Shown here: piece after piece, positions 25,844 through 33,835 of the stretch
Position numbering within the stretch: the first letter of the stretch is position 1
Layout of the letters: each line of letters starts with the position of its first letter
Assembly: GCF_000716715.1 (NCBI RefSeq)
Contig: NZ_JNYJ01000041.1
Coordinates: 1-64,000, forward strand
From: Dactylosporangium aurantiacum
Lineage (GTDB): Bacteria > Actinomycetota > Actinomycetes > Mycobacteriales > Micromonosporaceae
Length of the DNA: 64,000 bases
Direction of reading: 5' to 3'
The notes under the pieces: generated by a model
What the model was told of the DNA's origin: nothing
What the model saw: only the letters and a program-made list of their open reading frames with translations
The model's database searches: none
Made by a program: the position numbers and the translations under genes

Positions 25844-28246
25844 TCATTCGGTGCGCAGGGCGGTGGCGGTGCGGATGCGGGCCGCCCAGCCCGCCGGCAG
25901 CAGCGCGCCGCAGCCGGCTATGACGAGCCCGCCGAGGACCAGCGGCAGCACCGTCAGCGGGTCGAACACCGCGATGTACCCGGGCGGGATCCCGGTGCCC
26001 GCGGCCCGGCCCATCGCCGGCAGCACCGCGTGGTGCAGCAGCACCCCGGCCGGCACCCCGATCACCCCGGCGAGCAGGCCGGTGCCGGCGACGGACGTGA
26101 GGACCATGGCGACGGTCTGCCGCGGCGACATGCCGAGAGCCTTGAACACGCCGAGGTCGTGGACGCGTTCGCGGGTGTCGAGCACGACCGTGTTGAGCAC
26201 GCCCATCCCGGCGACGACCACGAGCATGACGGTGAGCGTGCCGGCGAGGGTGTCCATCGCCACGACGGTGCTGCTGATCTCGCCGACGTTGACCTGCGCG
26301 CCGGCGCCCAACGGCTGCAGGACGGTGTTCAAGGCGTCCACGTACGCCTTGGCGCCGACGCCCGCGTCGAGGTCGACGTGCAGCTCGAACCCGCGCGGCT
26401 CGACGGCGTCGCCGAGGCCCGCGAGGGTGTCCGCGTCGGTGACGACGACCCGGCCGTCCTGGCTGAGGTCCAGGGACTCCCCGACGATGCGCGCCTTCAC
26501 GGAGCGCCCGGCGTCGGACAGGGTGACCGCGTCGCCGAGGCGCAGGCCGGTCGCGCGCAGGAACGCCGTCGGCACGACCACCTGCCCCGGACCGTCGAAC
26601 CAGCGCCCGGAGATGATCTCGTAGCTGCCCCAGGAGGCGTCGCCGTCGAAGGCGATGACGCTGGTCGCGCCGGCCAGGCCCGAGACGCTGAGCTCCACCT
26701 CGGCGGTGCTGAACATGCGGCGGGTCCCCGGCTGCGCCTCGACCGCGGCGGTCACCTTCTCGGCGGCCGCGTCCCGCTCGGCCTGCGTCTGCGGTCCGGC
26801 CGCCCCCTGCCCCGGCGCGCCCGGCCCCGGCGCGCCCTGGCCGGGCGGCGGGCCCACCCGGGTCTGCACGATGACCGCGCCCGCGTCCCGCCGGTTCAGC
26901 CCCTGCTGGATGTCGGCGAGGGAGGTGGCGAGGCCGACGCCGAACGTGACGCCGAGCGCGCCCAGGGCGACCGCGGCGACGATCGTCGCCGACCGCGACG
27001 GGCTGGTGAACGGGTTGGCCAGGCCCAGGCTGACCGGCCGGGGCAGCGGCAGGCGGCCCAGCAGCCGCCGGGCCGTGCGGCCGCGCCCGGTGACCGGGGT
27101 CCGGCCCACCGACAGCGCGCCGACGGTGTGCAGCCGGCCGGCCCGCAGCGCCGGGACGAACGCGGTGGCGGCGACCGCGACCAGCGCGACGACCGGCACC
27201 ACGACGCTCACCCACGGCTCGATCGTCATCGTGGCGGTGCCGAACGCCTCGCTCTCGTCCCGCAGCACCGGCACCGCGGCGAGGTTGCCCAGCACGACAC
27301 CGAGGACGGTGCCGACCCCGGCGGGGATCAGCGCCTGGCCGACGTAGGCCCGGGTGACCTGCGCCGGGGTGAACCCGACCGCCTTCAGGATGCCGATGCG
27401 CCGGGTGGCGGCGCCGACGGACCCGCTGACCACGACGCCGATGATGAGCACCGACATGCACAGGCCCAGCACGCCGAACGCGACCACGAACGGCACGAAC
27501 GTCGCCGCGGTGCGCTCCGCCGTGTGCTTCACCGTGAGGTACGAGGTGGCGCCGGTCATCGCGTCGGCCGGCACGGCACCGGCGATCGCGGTGCGGTGCG
27601 CGGTCAGCTGCGCCTCGGTGGCGGCGTCGGTGAAGCGGTACAGCATCTGGTAACCGCCGGCCTTGTCGGCGACCATCGCGGCGAGCTGCTGCGGGGTCGT
27701 CCACGCCTCGGCGGTGCCGCTGACGGACCGGGCCAGCCCGACGACGGTCAGCGTCGGCCGGCCGGGCGCGTCGGCGAACGTGACCCGGTCCCCGACGGCG
27801 AACGGTGCCCGCCCCGCCGCCCACACGATCTCCCCGGTCGCGGTCGCCCACCGTCCGGCGGTCAGGTCGAGCCGGTCGACGGGGCCGGCGGCGTCGGGCC
27901 GGCCGACCAGCGCCGCCGGTGGCAGCGTGACCCCCTCGGGGATCTCCCGGCCGGAGGACGCCGTCGTCGGGCGCAGCGACACGGTCCGGAACGGGCCCGC
28001 GGACGCGGCCGACCCCGCGGCGGTGGCGGCCACGGCGTCCCGGGTGACGAGCGCCGCGTCGAACGCGGCGGTCAGGTGGGCGCCCTGCTGCTTGGCGAAC
28101 CCCTTGTCGAACGGGGCCCGCGACGCGACCAGCAGCCCCGCCGCGAGGACCGACGCGGTGACGGCGAGCAGCGTCGTCAGCGCCATCACGACCGACTGCA
28201 CGCGGCGCCGACCGCCGGCGCGCACGATCCGGCCGACGCCGCTCAC
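25844..28246 (-). CDS. ABC transporter permease, FtsX/MacB type
   Basis: 800 residues from GTG 28246, overlapping the ATPase stop (GTGA). An N-terminal membrane helix (VMALTTLLAVTASVLAAGLL) is followed by a large extracytoplasmic domain and a first FtsX block with RRIGILKAVGFTPAQV. A central linker contains a Pro/Gly-rich PPPGQGAPGPGAPGQG stretch. The second extracytoplasmic domain precedes a second FtsX block with VHDLGVFKALGMSPRQTVAM. This double arrangement is typical of actinobacterial FtsX-like exporters that move lipids, lipoproteins or antimicrobial peptides. Substrate is unknown. It forms an operon with the ATPase and is divergent from a two-component system that probably controls it. 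Confidence 0.87.
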   Translation of the reverse strand: MSGVGRIVRAGGRRRVQSVVMALTTLLAVTASVLAAGLLVASRAPFDKGFAKQQGAHLTAAFDAALVTRDAVAATAAGSAASAGPFRTVSLRPTTASSGREIPEGVTLPPAALVGRPDAAGPVDRLDLTAGRWATATGEIVWAAGRAPFAVGDRVTFADAPGRPTLTVVGLARSVSGTAEAWTTPQQLAAMVADKAGGYQMLYRFTDAATEAQLTAHRTAIAGAVPADAMTGATSYLTVKHTAERTAATFVPFVVAFGVLGLCMSVLIIGVVVSGSVGAATRRIGILKAVGFTPAQVTRAYVGQALIPAGVGTVLGVVLGNLAAVPVLRDESEAFGTATMTIEPWVSVVVPVVALVAVAATAFVPALRAGRLHTVGALSVGRTPVTGRGRTARRLLGRLPLPRPVSLGLANPFTSPSRSATIVAAVALGALGVTFGVGLATSLADIQQGLNRRDAGAVIVQTRVGPPPGQGAPGPGAPGQGAAGPQTQAERDAAAEKVTAAVEAQPGTRRMFSTAEVELSVSGLAGATSVIAFDGDASWGSYEIISGRWFDGPGQVVVPTAFLRATGLRLGDAVTLSDAGRSVKARIVGESLDLSQDGRVVVTDADTLAGLGDAVEPRGFELHVDLDAGVGAKAYVDALNTVLQPLGAGAQVNVGEISSTVVAMDTLAGTLTVMLVVVAGMGVLNTVVLDTRERVHDLGVFKALGMSPRQTVAMVLTSVAGTGLLAGVIGVPAGVLLHHAVLPAMGRAAGTGIPPGYIAVFDPLTVLPLVLGGLVIAGCGALLPAGWAARIRTATALRTE

Positions 28247-28950
28247 CGGGCACCACCGGCGGGCGCGCCGGCGTGCCGCACGTCGCGGCTGAGGCGGCCG
28301 TCGACGAGCTCGACGGTGCGGGTCGCGCACTCCTGCGCGAGGGTGGTGTCGTGGGTGACCAGGACGACCGTCTGCCCGTCACGGTGCAGGGCGGTCAGCA
28401 GGTCACGGACCTCCCGGCCGGAGGCGGTGTCCAGCGCGCCGGTCGGCTCGTCGGCCAGCAGCAGCGACGGCCGGTTCATCAGCGCCCGGGCGACCGCGAC
28501 CCGCTGCCGCTCCCCGCCGGACAGCCGGCCGGGGAACGCCCGCGCGTGCCGCTGCACGCCGAGCCGCTCCAGCAGTTCGCCGGCGCGGGCGGCGGCCTCG
28601 CCGCGGGGCACCCCGGCGAGCTGGGCGGGCAGCAGCACGTTGTCGTGCACGGTCAGGTCGTCGACGAGGTTGAAGAACTGGAAGACCATGCCGATGCGGG
28701 CGCGGCGGTACTTCGCCGACGCGGCCTCGCCCAGCCCGTCGACCCGGACCCCGTCGACGGTGACGCTGCCGGACGTCGGCCGGTCCAGCCCGGCGATGAG
28801 GTTGAGCAGGGTCGACTTGCCGCTGCCGGACGCGCCCAGCACGGCGACGGCCTCGCCGGCGTCGATGCGCAGGGTCAGGCCGGCGAGGGCCGGCGGTCCG
28901 TCGTCGTAGCGTTTGCTCACGTCGCTGATCTGGATGAGTGGCGCGGTCAC
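28243..28950 (-). CDS. ABC transporter ATPase (LolD/MacB type)
   Basis: About 235 residues. Walker A is LGASGSGKSTLLNLIAGLD, the Q-loop MVFQFFNLVDDLTV, the signature GRLSGGERQRVAVARAL, Walker B LLLADEPTGALD and the switch histidine VLVTHD. GTG 28950 is chosen because GGAGGT lies 5 nt upstream; GTG 28980 would add ten residues without a ribosome site. It supplies ATP-driven power to the FtsX-type permease, whose start overlaps its stop. Confidence 0.92.
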   Translation of the reverse strand: MTAPLIQISDVSKRYDDGPPALAGLTLRIDAGEAVAVLGASGSGKSTLLNLIAGLDRPTSGSVTVDGVRVDGLGEAASAKYRRARIGMVFQFFNLVDDLTVHDNVLLPAQLAGVPRGEAAARAGELLERLGVQRHARAFPGRLSGGERQRVAVARALMNRPSLLLADEPTGALDTASGREVRDLLTALHRDGQTVVLVTHDTTLAQECATRTVELVDGRLSRDVRHAGAPAGGAR

Positions 28951-29131
28951 GGGTACCTCCACGGCTGCGGTGACTTTCACGCACCGACCGTAGGAACGGG
29001 ACGGGGCCGCGCACGTCGCCCGCAGTGACGCAATCCGGTCCCGGCGTCATCACAACGGACTACGCCGCGCGGCGCCCGCATGGTCACCGAAGCCGATGCC
29101 GCGCGGCGGGACCGGTTGGCAGACTGGTGCG

Positions 29132-30406
29132 ATGGACACGGGCGACCTCAGGCGGCGGCTGCGGGCGATCACCGCCGAGCTGTGGCGCGTCACGGGACCG
29201 CCGCCGAAGCTGAGCCGGTGGGCGTGGGCCGCCGACGCCGTCCTCGCCCTCGTGCTCACCATCGCCTCCGTCGACGCCGCCATAAACCGGGGCGACGAGC
29301 AGGCGCCGGTGGAGGTGTCGCCGGCCGACCGGTTCCCGGCGCCCCCGGAGCTGCCCGGCCTGCGGCCGCCGGCGCCCTGGGAGCGCAGCGAGGTCACCGG
29401 CTGGCCCCTGGCGCTGGTGGCGTTGACCGCGCTGCCGCTGCTGACCCGCCGCCGGTACCCGCTGGCGTCGCTGTGGGTCATCGTGGCCGCCACGCAGGCG
29501 CTGCAGCGGGAGCTGCCCACGCTCGACCTGACCCCGGCGCTGGTGTGCTTCGCGATCGCCGCCTACAGCGCCGCCCTGTACAGCCGCCGCCGGGTCCTCG
29601 CGATCGGCAGCGTCGTCGTGGGCGCGGCGCTGGTGGTCTCCGTCGACAGCGAGAACGCGCCGGCGCCCGGGTACGCGATGTTCCTGCTGCTGTGCGCGGT
29701 CAGCCTCATCGCCAACGCGATCCACACCTGGAAGCAGCGGGCCCTCGCCCTGCAGCGGGAGCAGGAGGCGGTGGCCGGCCTCGCCGTGCAGCGGGAACGG
29801 GCCCGGCTCGCCGGGGAGCTGCACGACGTGGTCAGCCACAACGTGAGCATGATGGTGGTGCAGGCCGGCGCAGCCCGTACGGTGCTCGACACGGCGCCGG
29901 AGCTGGCCCGGGAGGCGCTGCTCGCGGTCGAGTCCAGCGGCCGGGCCGCGATGGTCGAGCTGCGCCACGTCATGGGGCTGCTGACGATGGACGGCGACGG
30001 GCCCGGCCTCGCCCCCACGCCGGGCCTCGACCAGCTCGAGGTCCTCGCCGACGGGGTCCGCCGGGCCGGGGTGCCGGTCGGGCTCGTCCAGACCGGCACG
30101 CGGGTGCCGCTGCCGGCCGGGGTGGAGCTGGCCGCGTACCGGGTCGTGCAGGAGGCGCTCACCAACACCGTCAAGCACGCGGTCGGCGCGTCGGTCACCG
30201 TCACCGTCGAGCACGCGCCGGACGCGCTGCGCGTCGAGGTGACCGACACCGGCGGCACCGGCGCCGCGCGGGCCGACCACGGCAGCGGCCGGGGCCTCGC
30301 CGGGCTGCGGGAACGACTCGACGTGCACGGCGGTAGCCTGGCCGCGGGCCCGACCGGCACCGGCGGCTTCCGGGTCCGCGCCGTGATACCGACCGGGAAC
30401 TCATGA
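29132..30406 (+). CDS. Sensor histidine kinase (NarL/DesK-type, HisKA_3)
   Basis: 424 residues from ATG 29132. The N-terminal half has about five membrane helices (roughly 32-48, 92-104, 112-124, 134-170 and 178-196) with a short external Pro-rich loop at 55-85. The dimerisation helix carries the phospho-accepting H231 in RLAGELHDVVSHNVSMMVV. The ATPase domain shows the N-box EALTNTVKHA and the G-box HGSGRGLAGLRERL. It probably senses a membrane or envelope signal and phosphorylates the regulator encoded next. It is divergent from the FtsX-type ABC transporter genes. Its stop codon overlaps the first copy of the 33-bp repeat. Confidence 0.9.
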   Translation: MDTGDLRRRLRAITAELWRVTGPPPKLSRWAWAADAVLALVLTIASVDAAINRGDEQAPVEVSPADRFPAPPELPGLRPPAPWERSEVTGWPLALVALTALPLLTRRRYPLASLWVIVAATQALQRELPTLDLTPALVCFAIAAYSAALYSRRRVLAIGSVVVGAALVVSVDSENAPAPGYAMFLLLCAVSLIANAIHTWKQRALALQREQEAVAGLAVQRERARLAGELHDVVSHNVSMMVVQAGAARTVLDTAPELAREALLAVESSGRAAMVELRHVMGLLTMDGDGPGLAPTPGLDQLEVLADGVRRAGVPVGLVQTGTRVPLPAGVELAAYRVVQEALTNTVKHAVGASVTVTVEHAPDALRVEVTDTGGTGAARADHGSGRGLAGLRERLDVHGGSLAAGPTGTGGFRVRAVIPTGNS

Positions 30407-30488
30407 GCGGCCCGCAGCGCAGCGGAGGTGGCGGCATGAGCGGCCCGCAGCGCAGCGGAGGTGGCGGCATGAGCGGGCCGCAGCGCAG
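30403..30488 (+). repeat. 33-bp tandem repeat carrying ribosome site and start codon
   Basis: Copies start with ATG at 30403, 30436 and 30469 (third incomplete). A further copy of the GCGCAGCGGAGGTGGCGGC-ATG part lies directly before the regulator start at 30558. Every copy brings GGAGGT 6 nt before an ATG. Confidence 0.85.
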
Positions 30489-30561
30489 CGAGGAGCCGCG
30501 AATCATGGGCTCAGAGTGCAGCTCAGGCCGACGCCGGAGCGCAGCGGAGGTGGCGGCATGA
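30403..30561 (+). CDS. Possible 52-aa coupled small ORF built from a 33-bp repeat
   Basis: The frame starts ATGA on the kinase stop and ends ATGA on the response-regulator start, with no gap on either side. It reads MSGPQRSGGGG twice, then MSGPQRSEEPRIMG and a Ser/Arg-rich tail. The junction arrangement would allow coupled translation through it. It may simply be the by-product of tandem duplication of the regulator's ribosome-site/start region, so protein status is doubtful. Confidence 0.3.
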   Translation: MSGPQRSGGGGMSGPQRSGGGGMSGPQRSEEPRIMGSECSSGRRRSAAEVAA

Positions 30562-31235
30562 GCGGGTCTTTGCGGGTGGTGGTCGCCGATGACCAGGCGC
30601 TGGTGCGCACCGGTTTCCGGATGATCCTGACCGCGGCCGGCATCGAGGTCGTCGCCGAGGCCGTCGACGGCGCGGAGGCGGTCGACGCGGTGCGCCGCAC
30701 GGGGCCCGACGTGGTGCTGATGGACGTGCGGATGCCGCGGATGGACGGCCTGGAGGCGACCCGCCGCATCCTGGGCGGCCCCGGCGGCCCGGGCGGGGCG
30801 CCGCGGGTCATCATTCTCACCACGTTCGACCTGGACCAGTACGTGTACGCGGCGCTGTCGGCGGGCGCGAGCGGGTTCCTGCTCAAGGACGTCAGCCCCG
30901 AGCAGCTGGTCGCGGCGGTGCGGCTGGTGCGGGCCGGCGACGCCCTGCTGGCGCCGACGATCACGCGGCGGCTCATCGAGCGGTACGCCAACCGCGACGG
31001 CCGCACGGCGAGCCTGCACCGGGACCTGTCCGGGCTGACGCCCCGCGAGGTCGAGGTGCTGCGGCTGCTCGCGCGCGGGCTGAGCAACGCCGAGCTCGCC
31101 GCCGAGCTGCAGCTCAGCGACGCCACGGTGAAGACCCACATCGCCCGCATCCTGTCGAAGCTGCAGCTGCGCGACCGGGCGCAGGCGATCGTCGCGGCGT
31201 ACGAGACCGGCCTGGTCACGCCCGGGGCGCGTTAA
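30558..31235 (+). CDS. Response regulator, NarL/FixJ family
   Basis: 225 residues from ATG 30558, with GGAGGT at 30546-30551. The receiver domain has the acidic pair D11-D12 (VVVADDQALVR), the phosphorylated D56 in VVLMDVRMPRMDGLEA and the conserved lysine in GFLLKDVSPEQL. The C-terminal LuxR-type HTH reads LTPREVEVLRLLARGLSNAE then LQLSDATVKTHIARILSKLQ. It is the output of the adjacent sensor kinase and the likely controller of the divergent ABC transporter. Its stop codon shares the palindrome TTAA with the stop of the convergent gene. Confidence 0.92.
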   Translation: MSGSLRVVVADDQALVRTGFRMILTAAGIEVVAEAVDGAEAVDAVRRTGPDVVLMDVRMPRMDGLEATRRILGGPGGPGGAPRVIILTTFDLDQYVYAALSAGASGFLLKDVSPEQLVAAVRLVRAGDALLAPTITRRLIERYANRDGRTASLHRDLSGLTPREVEVLRLLARGLSNAELAAELQLSDATVKTHIARILSKLQLRDRAQAIVAAYETGLVTPGAR

Positions 31236-33340
31236 CGGGCGGCCGGCACCTCGGCGCGGAACGCGGCGGCGTCCAGGTCGTAGCGTTCCAGGAAGTCCGC
31301 GACCGCCTCGACCACGACCCGTTCGACGATCTTCACGTACTTGGCCGCCTCCAGCGCGGGCAGCGCGGCGCCGGGGTCGCCGACCAGCTCCCGCACGCCG
31401 AGCCGGGCGCTGTGGTCGTGCCAGCCGCCCCGCCGCCGGCGTCGCGCCGCCGCCCGCGCCCGGTGCGCCGCCGTGCGGGCCAGCCGCCACGGCGCGCCCG
31501 TCAGGTGTGTCAGCAGCTCCACCGGTACGGCCACCGCCGGCGGCTCGGCGCACGACGTACCGATCGGTGGCAGGACGTGCGCGGACAGCTCGACGTACAG
31601 GACGGACGCCTCGATCGCCGTGTGCACGAACACCGACACGTGCCCGTCGCCGTCGTCCGACGGCAGGACGGGCCGGCCCTCGGCGGTGGTGACGGCGCGG
31701 GCCCGGGGCACGATCACCACCCGGTCGTAGTGGCGCAGCCCTTCCTGGGGGCCGCGCACGACGGCGTCGAGGGCCTCCCGGGACGCCAGCGGCAGTGGGG
31801 TGCCGCCGTCCAGCAGCGGGTCGCCGGCGCCGCGGATGCCGTCCGCGGCGAGGTACGGGGTGACGCTCAGCCCCGGCAGCCCCGCGTGGCCGGCACCGTC
31901 GCCGAGGCCCTGCAACGCCTGGCCGACGTGCCGGCGCAGCAGCACCGGGTCGAGCGTCGCGGGGCCGCGCGGCCGGTAGCCGCCGGCGTCGTCGGTCCGT
32001 AGCGCGACCGCGACGGACCAGCCGCGCATCCGCGGCCCGGCGCCGACGAACGGGTCGGCGCGGCTGAACACCACGTTGCCGCGCTGGGCGGCGGCGACGG
32101 TCGCGACCCGGGCGGCCGTGGCCGCCCGGCGCGGCACGGGGTGGGTGGCGGCGGTGAGGGCGGCGCCGGTCCACCACAGGTGCCCGAGGTGCGCGGCGAC
32201 CGTGCCGGCCACGAGGACCGCGACCCCGGCCCACATCCGGGGGCCGGGCGCGGCGGTGAGCCAGCCGGCGCCGGGCGCGACGCCGAGCCAGCCGCCGGGC
32301 GGCACCGCGGCGGACCCGCCACCGCCGGGCGGCGGGCCGGCGAACCCACCGCCGGCCGGCGCGACCGCGGCGAGCACGGTCAGCGCCGCACCAACCGCGG
32401 CGACCAGCGCGAACACGAGCGCGGCGGCGAACAGCGCCCGGCCGGCCGGGGGCGCCGCCCGCACCACCCGGGCCCGGCACAAGGCGACCGCCGCGCCGGC
32501 CAGCAGCACGGCGGCGGCGGTGCGGGGCGCGAGGACCAGCGCGGCGACCAGCACGGCGGTGAGGGACACGTCGCGGGCGGTGACGAGGAGCCTGGCCCGC
32601 AGCGCGTGGCACAGCACCGGCTCCAGGTCGAAGCCGACGGACGGCACGACGGCGCGGCGCGGGTCGTCGGTGAGCTCCGCGACGACCCGCGCGGCGAGGC
32701 CGGGGTCGAGGTGGACGGCCGTGCGCAGCCGCCGGGTCGTGGTCGACGGCAGGCGCCGGGCCGGGGCCGCGTCGGGCATGGAGAACAGCGGCGGCGGCCA
32801 CGGCTCCCGCGTCGCCTGCCGCGGCGGGTCCGCGCGCCCGGCGGTGCGGGCCGGGCGGACCTCGCCGGGCTCCGGCGGCTGACCGGCCGGGGCGGGTGGC
32901 GCCACGGCCGTGCGGCGCAGTCGCGCGACGAGCGCGGTCAGAGCCTTCCGGCGCAGTCCGCCGTCCCGCGCGGGCGCGGCGGTGCCGCCGACGGCAGGGC
33001 TGGTCAGGGGTCCGCCGTCCCGCGCGGACGCCGCGGTGGTGCCGCCGACGGCAAGGGTGGTCAGAGGTCCGCCGTCCCGCGCGGACGCCGTGGTGGTGCC
33101 GCCGACGGCAGGGGTGGTCAGGGATCCGCCGTCCCGCGCGGGCGCGATGGTGCCGCCGACGGCGGGGGTGGTCAGGGCCTTCCGCCGGGGTCCGGCGTCC
33201 CGGGTGGACGCGGTCGTGGTGCCGCCGAAGGCCGGGGTGTCGCGGCTGAGGGCGGCGAGCAGCGGGACCCGGGTCACCGCGTCACCGCCGGTGCGGGCGA
33301 GGGCGGCGGCGACCCGCGCGGCGAGGCGGTCAACCGGCAC
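31232..33340 (-). CDS. Large membrane protein with N-terminal 18-19-residue repeats, unknown function
   Basis: 702 residues from GTG 33340. Residues about 30-130 are four to five copies of a PAVGGTT(T/A)ASARDGGPLT-like unit, low in structure. A Pro/Arg-rich stretch follows. Hydrophobic helices lie around 265-300, 315-345 and 395-415. The C-terminal half is soluble, with HYDRVVIVPRARAVTTAEG, VSVFVHTAIEASVLYVELSA and a final acidic helix. It lacks a signal peptide and any recognisable catalytic motif. Its start overlaps the stop of the upstream 138-aa membrane protein gene by 11 nt (GTGCCGGTTGA), so the two are coupled. The C-terminal domain probably faces the cytoplasm. Confidence 0.7.
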   Translation of the reverse strand: MPVDRLAARVAAALARTGGDAVTRVPLLAALSRDTPAFGGTTTASTRDAGPRRKALTTPAVGGTIAPARDGGSLTTPAVGGTTTASARDGGPLTTLAVGGTTAASARDGGPLTSPAVGGTAAPARDGGLRRKALTALVARLRRTAVAPPAPAGQPPEPGEVRPARTAGRADPPRQATREPWPPPLFSMPDAAPARRLPSTTTRRLRTAVHLDPGLAARVVAELTDDPRRAVVPSVGFDLEPVLCHALRARLLVTARDVSLTAVLVAALVLAPRTAAAVLLAGAAVALCRARVVRAAPPAGRALFAAALVFALVAAVGAALTVLAAVAPAGGGFAGPPPGGGGSAAVPPGGWLGVAPGAGWLTAAPGPRMWAGVAVLVAGTVAAHLGHLWWTGAALTAATHPVPRRAATAARVATVAAAQRGNVVFSRADPFVGAGPRMRGWSVAVALRTDDAGGYRPRGPATLDPVLLRRHVGQALQGLGDGAGHAGLPGLSVTPYLAADGIRGAGDPLLDGGTPLPLASREALDAVVRGPQEGLRHYDRVVIVPRARAVTTAEGRPVLPSDDGDGHVSVFVHTAIEASVLYVELSAHVLPPIGTSCAEPPAVAVPVELLTHLTGAPWRLARTAAHRARAAARRRRRGGWHDHSARLGVRELVGDPGAALPALEAAKYVKIVERVVVEAVADFLERYDLDAAAFRAEVPAAR
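32958..33215 (-). repeat. 54-57-bp coding minisatellite
   Basis: CCGCCGTCCCGCGCGG recurs at 32958, 33012, 33069 and 33126, with a diverged copy near 33200. Spacing is always a multiple of three (54, 57, 57), so the reading frame of the membrane protein is kept. Confidence 0.8.
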
Positions 33341-33746
33341 GGTAGTCGTCGCCGGTCTTCTTGCGGGCGGCGGGCAGCTTCACCCGCAGCCGCGCCGGCC
33401 GGGCCCTGACGGGCAGCGGCGGCACGGCGACGGGCGGTGCGGCGGGACCGGCCTCGGCGGCGGGCCGGGCGAGCCGGACGAGGTGCGTCAGCAGCAGCGG
33501 CGCCGCGACCCCGGCGGCGGCCGCCCCGCCCGCGGTGGTGACCTGTCCCGACGCGGCGAGGGCGGCGGCGGTGCCCGCGCCGGCGAGGCAGCGCAGCGCG
33601 ACCGAGATGGCGTACGGCGCCGCGCCCGCCTCCCCTGCCCCGCGCCACGGTGGCCTGCCCGACCGGCGCAGGGCCCCGAGCAGGTCGAGGGATTCGAGCG
33701 CGAGCGCCGCGAACAGACCCCACATGGCGGCACCCGCTGCGCTCAT
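33330..33746 (-). CDS. Small membrane protein, unknown
   Basis: 138 residues from ATG 33746 (weak ribosome site). An N-terminal helix (AAMWGLFAALALESLDLL) is followed by two more hydrophobic segments (about 45-68 and 72-90), then a basic Pro/Arg/Lys tail ending RKKTGDDYRAG. No family is recognised. Its stop overlaps the start of the 702-aa membrane protein, and it lies 89 nt after the 1566-aa HEAT-like gene, so the three probably form one transcript. Confidence 0.65.
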   Translation of the reverse strand: MSAAGAAMWGLFAALALESLDLLGALRRSGRPPWRGAGEAGAAPYAISVALRCLAGAGTAAALAASGQVTTAGGAAAAGVAAPLLLTHLVRLARPAAEAGPAAPPVAVPPLPVRARPARLRVKLPAARKKTGDDYRAG

Positions 33747-33835
33747 CGGACCACCATAGGGACGGCCCGGTCCGCCGCCCGGAAGATCGACGGTCCTTCA
33801 CCCGGTCGGGTGTCCCCCTCGGGTGTCGCCGTTCG

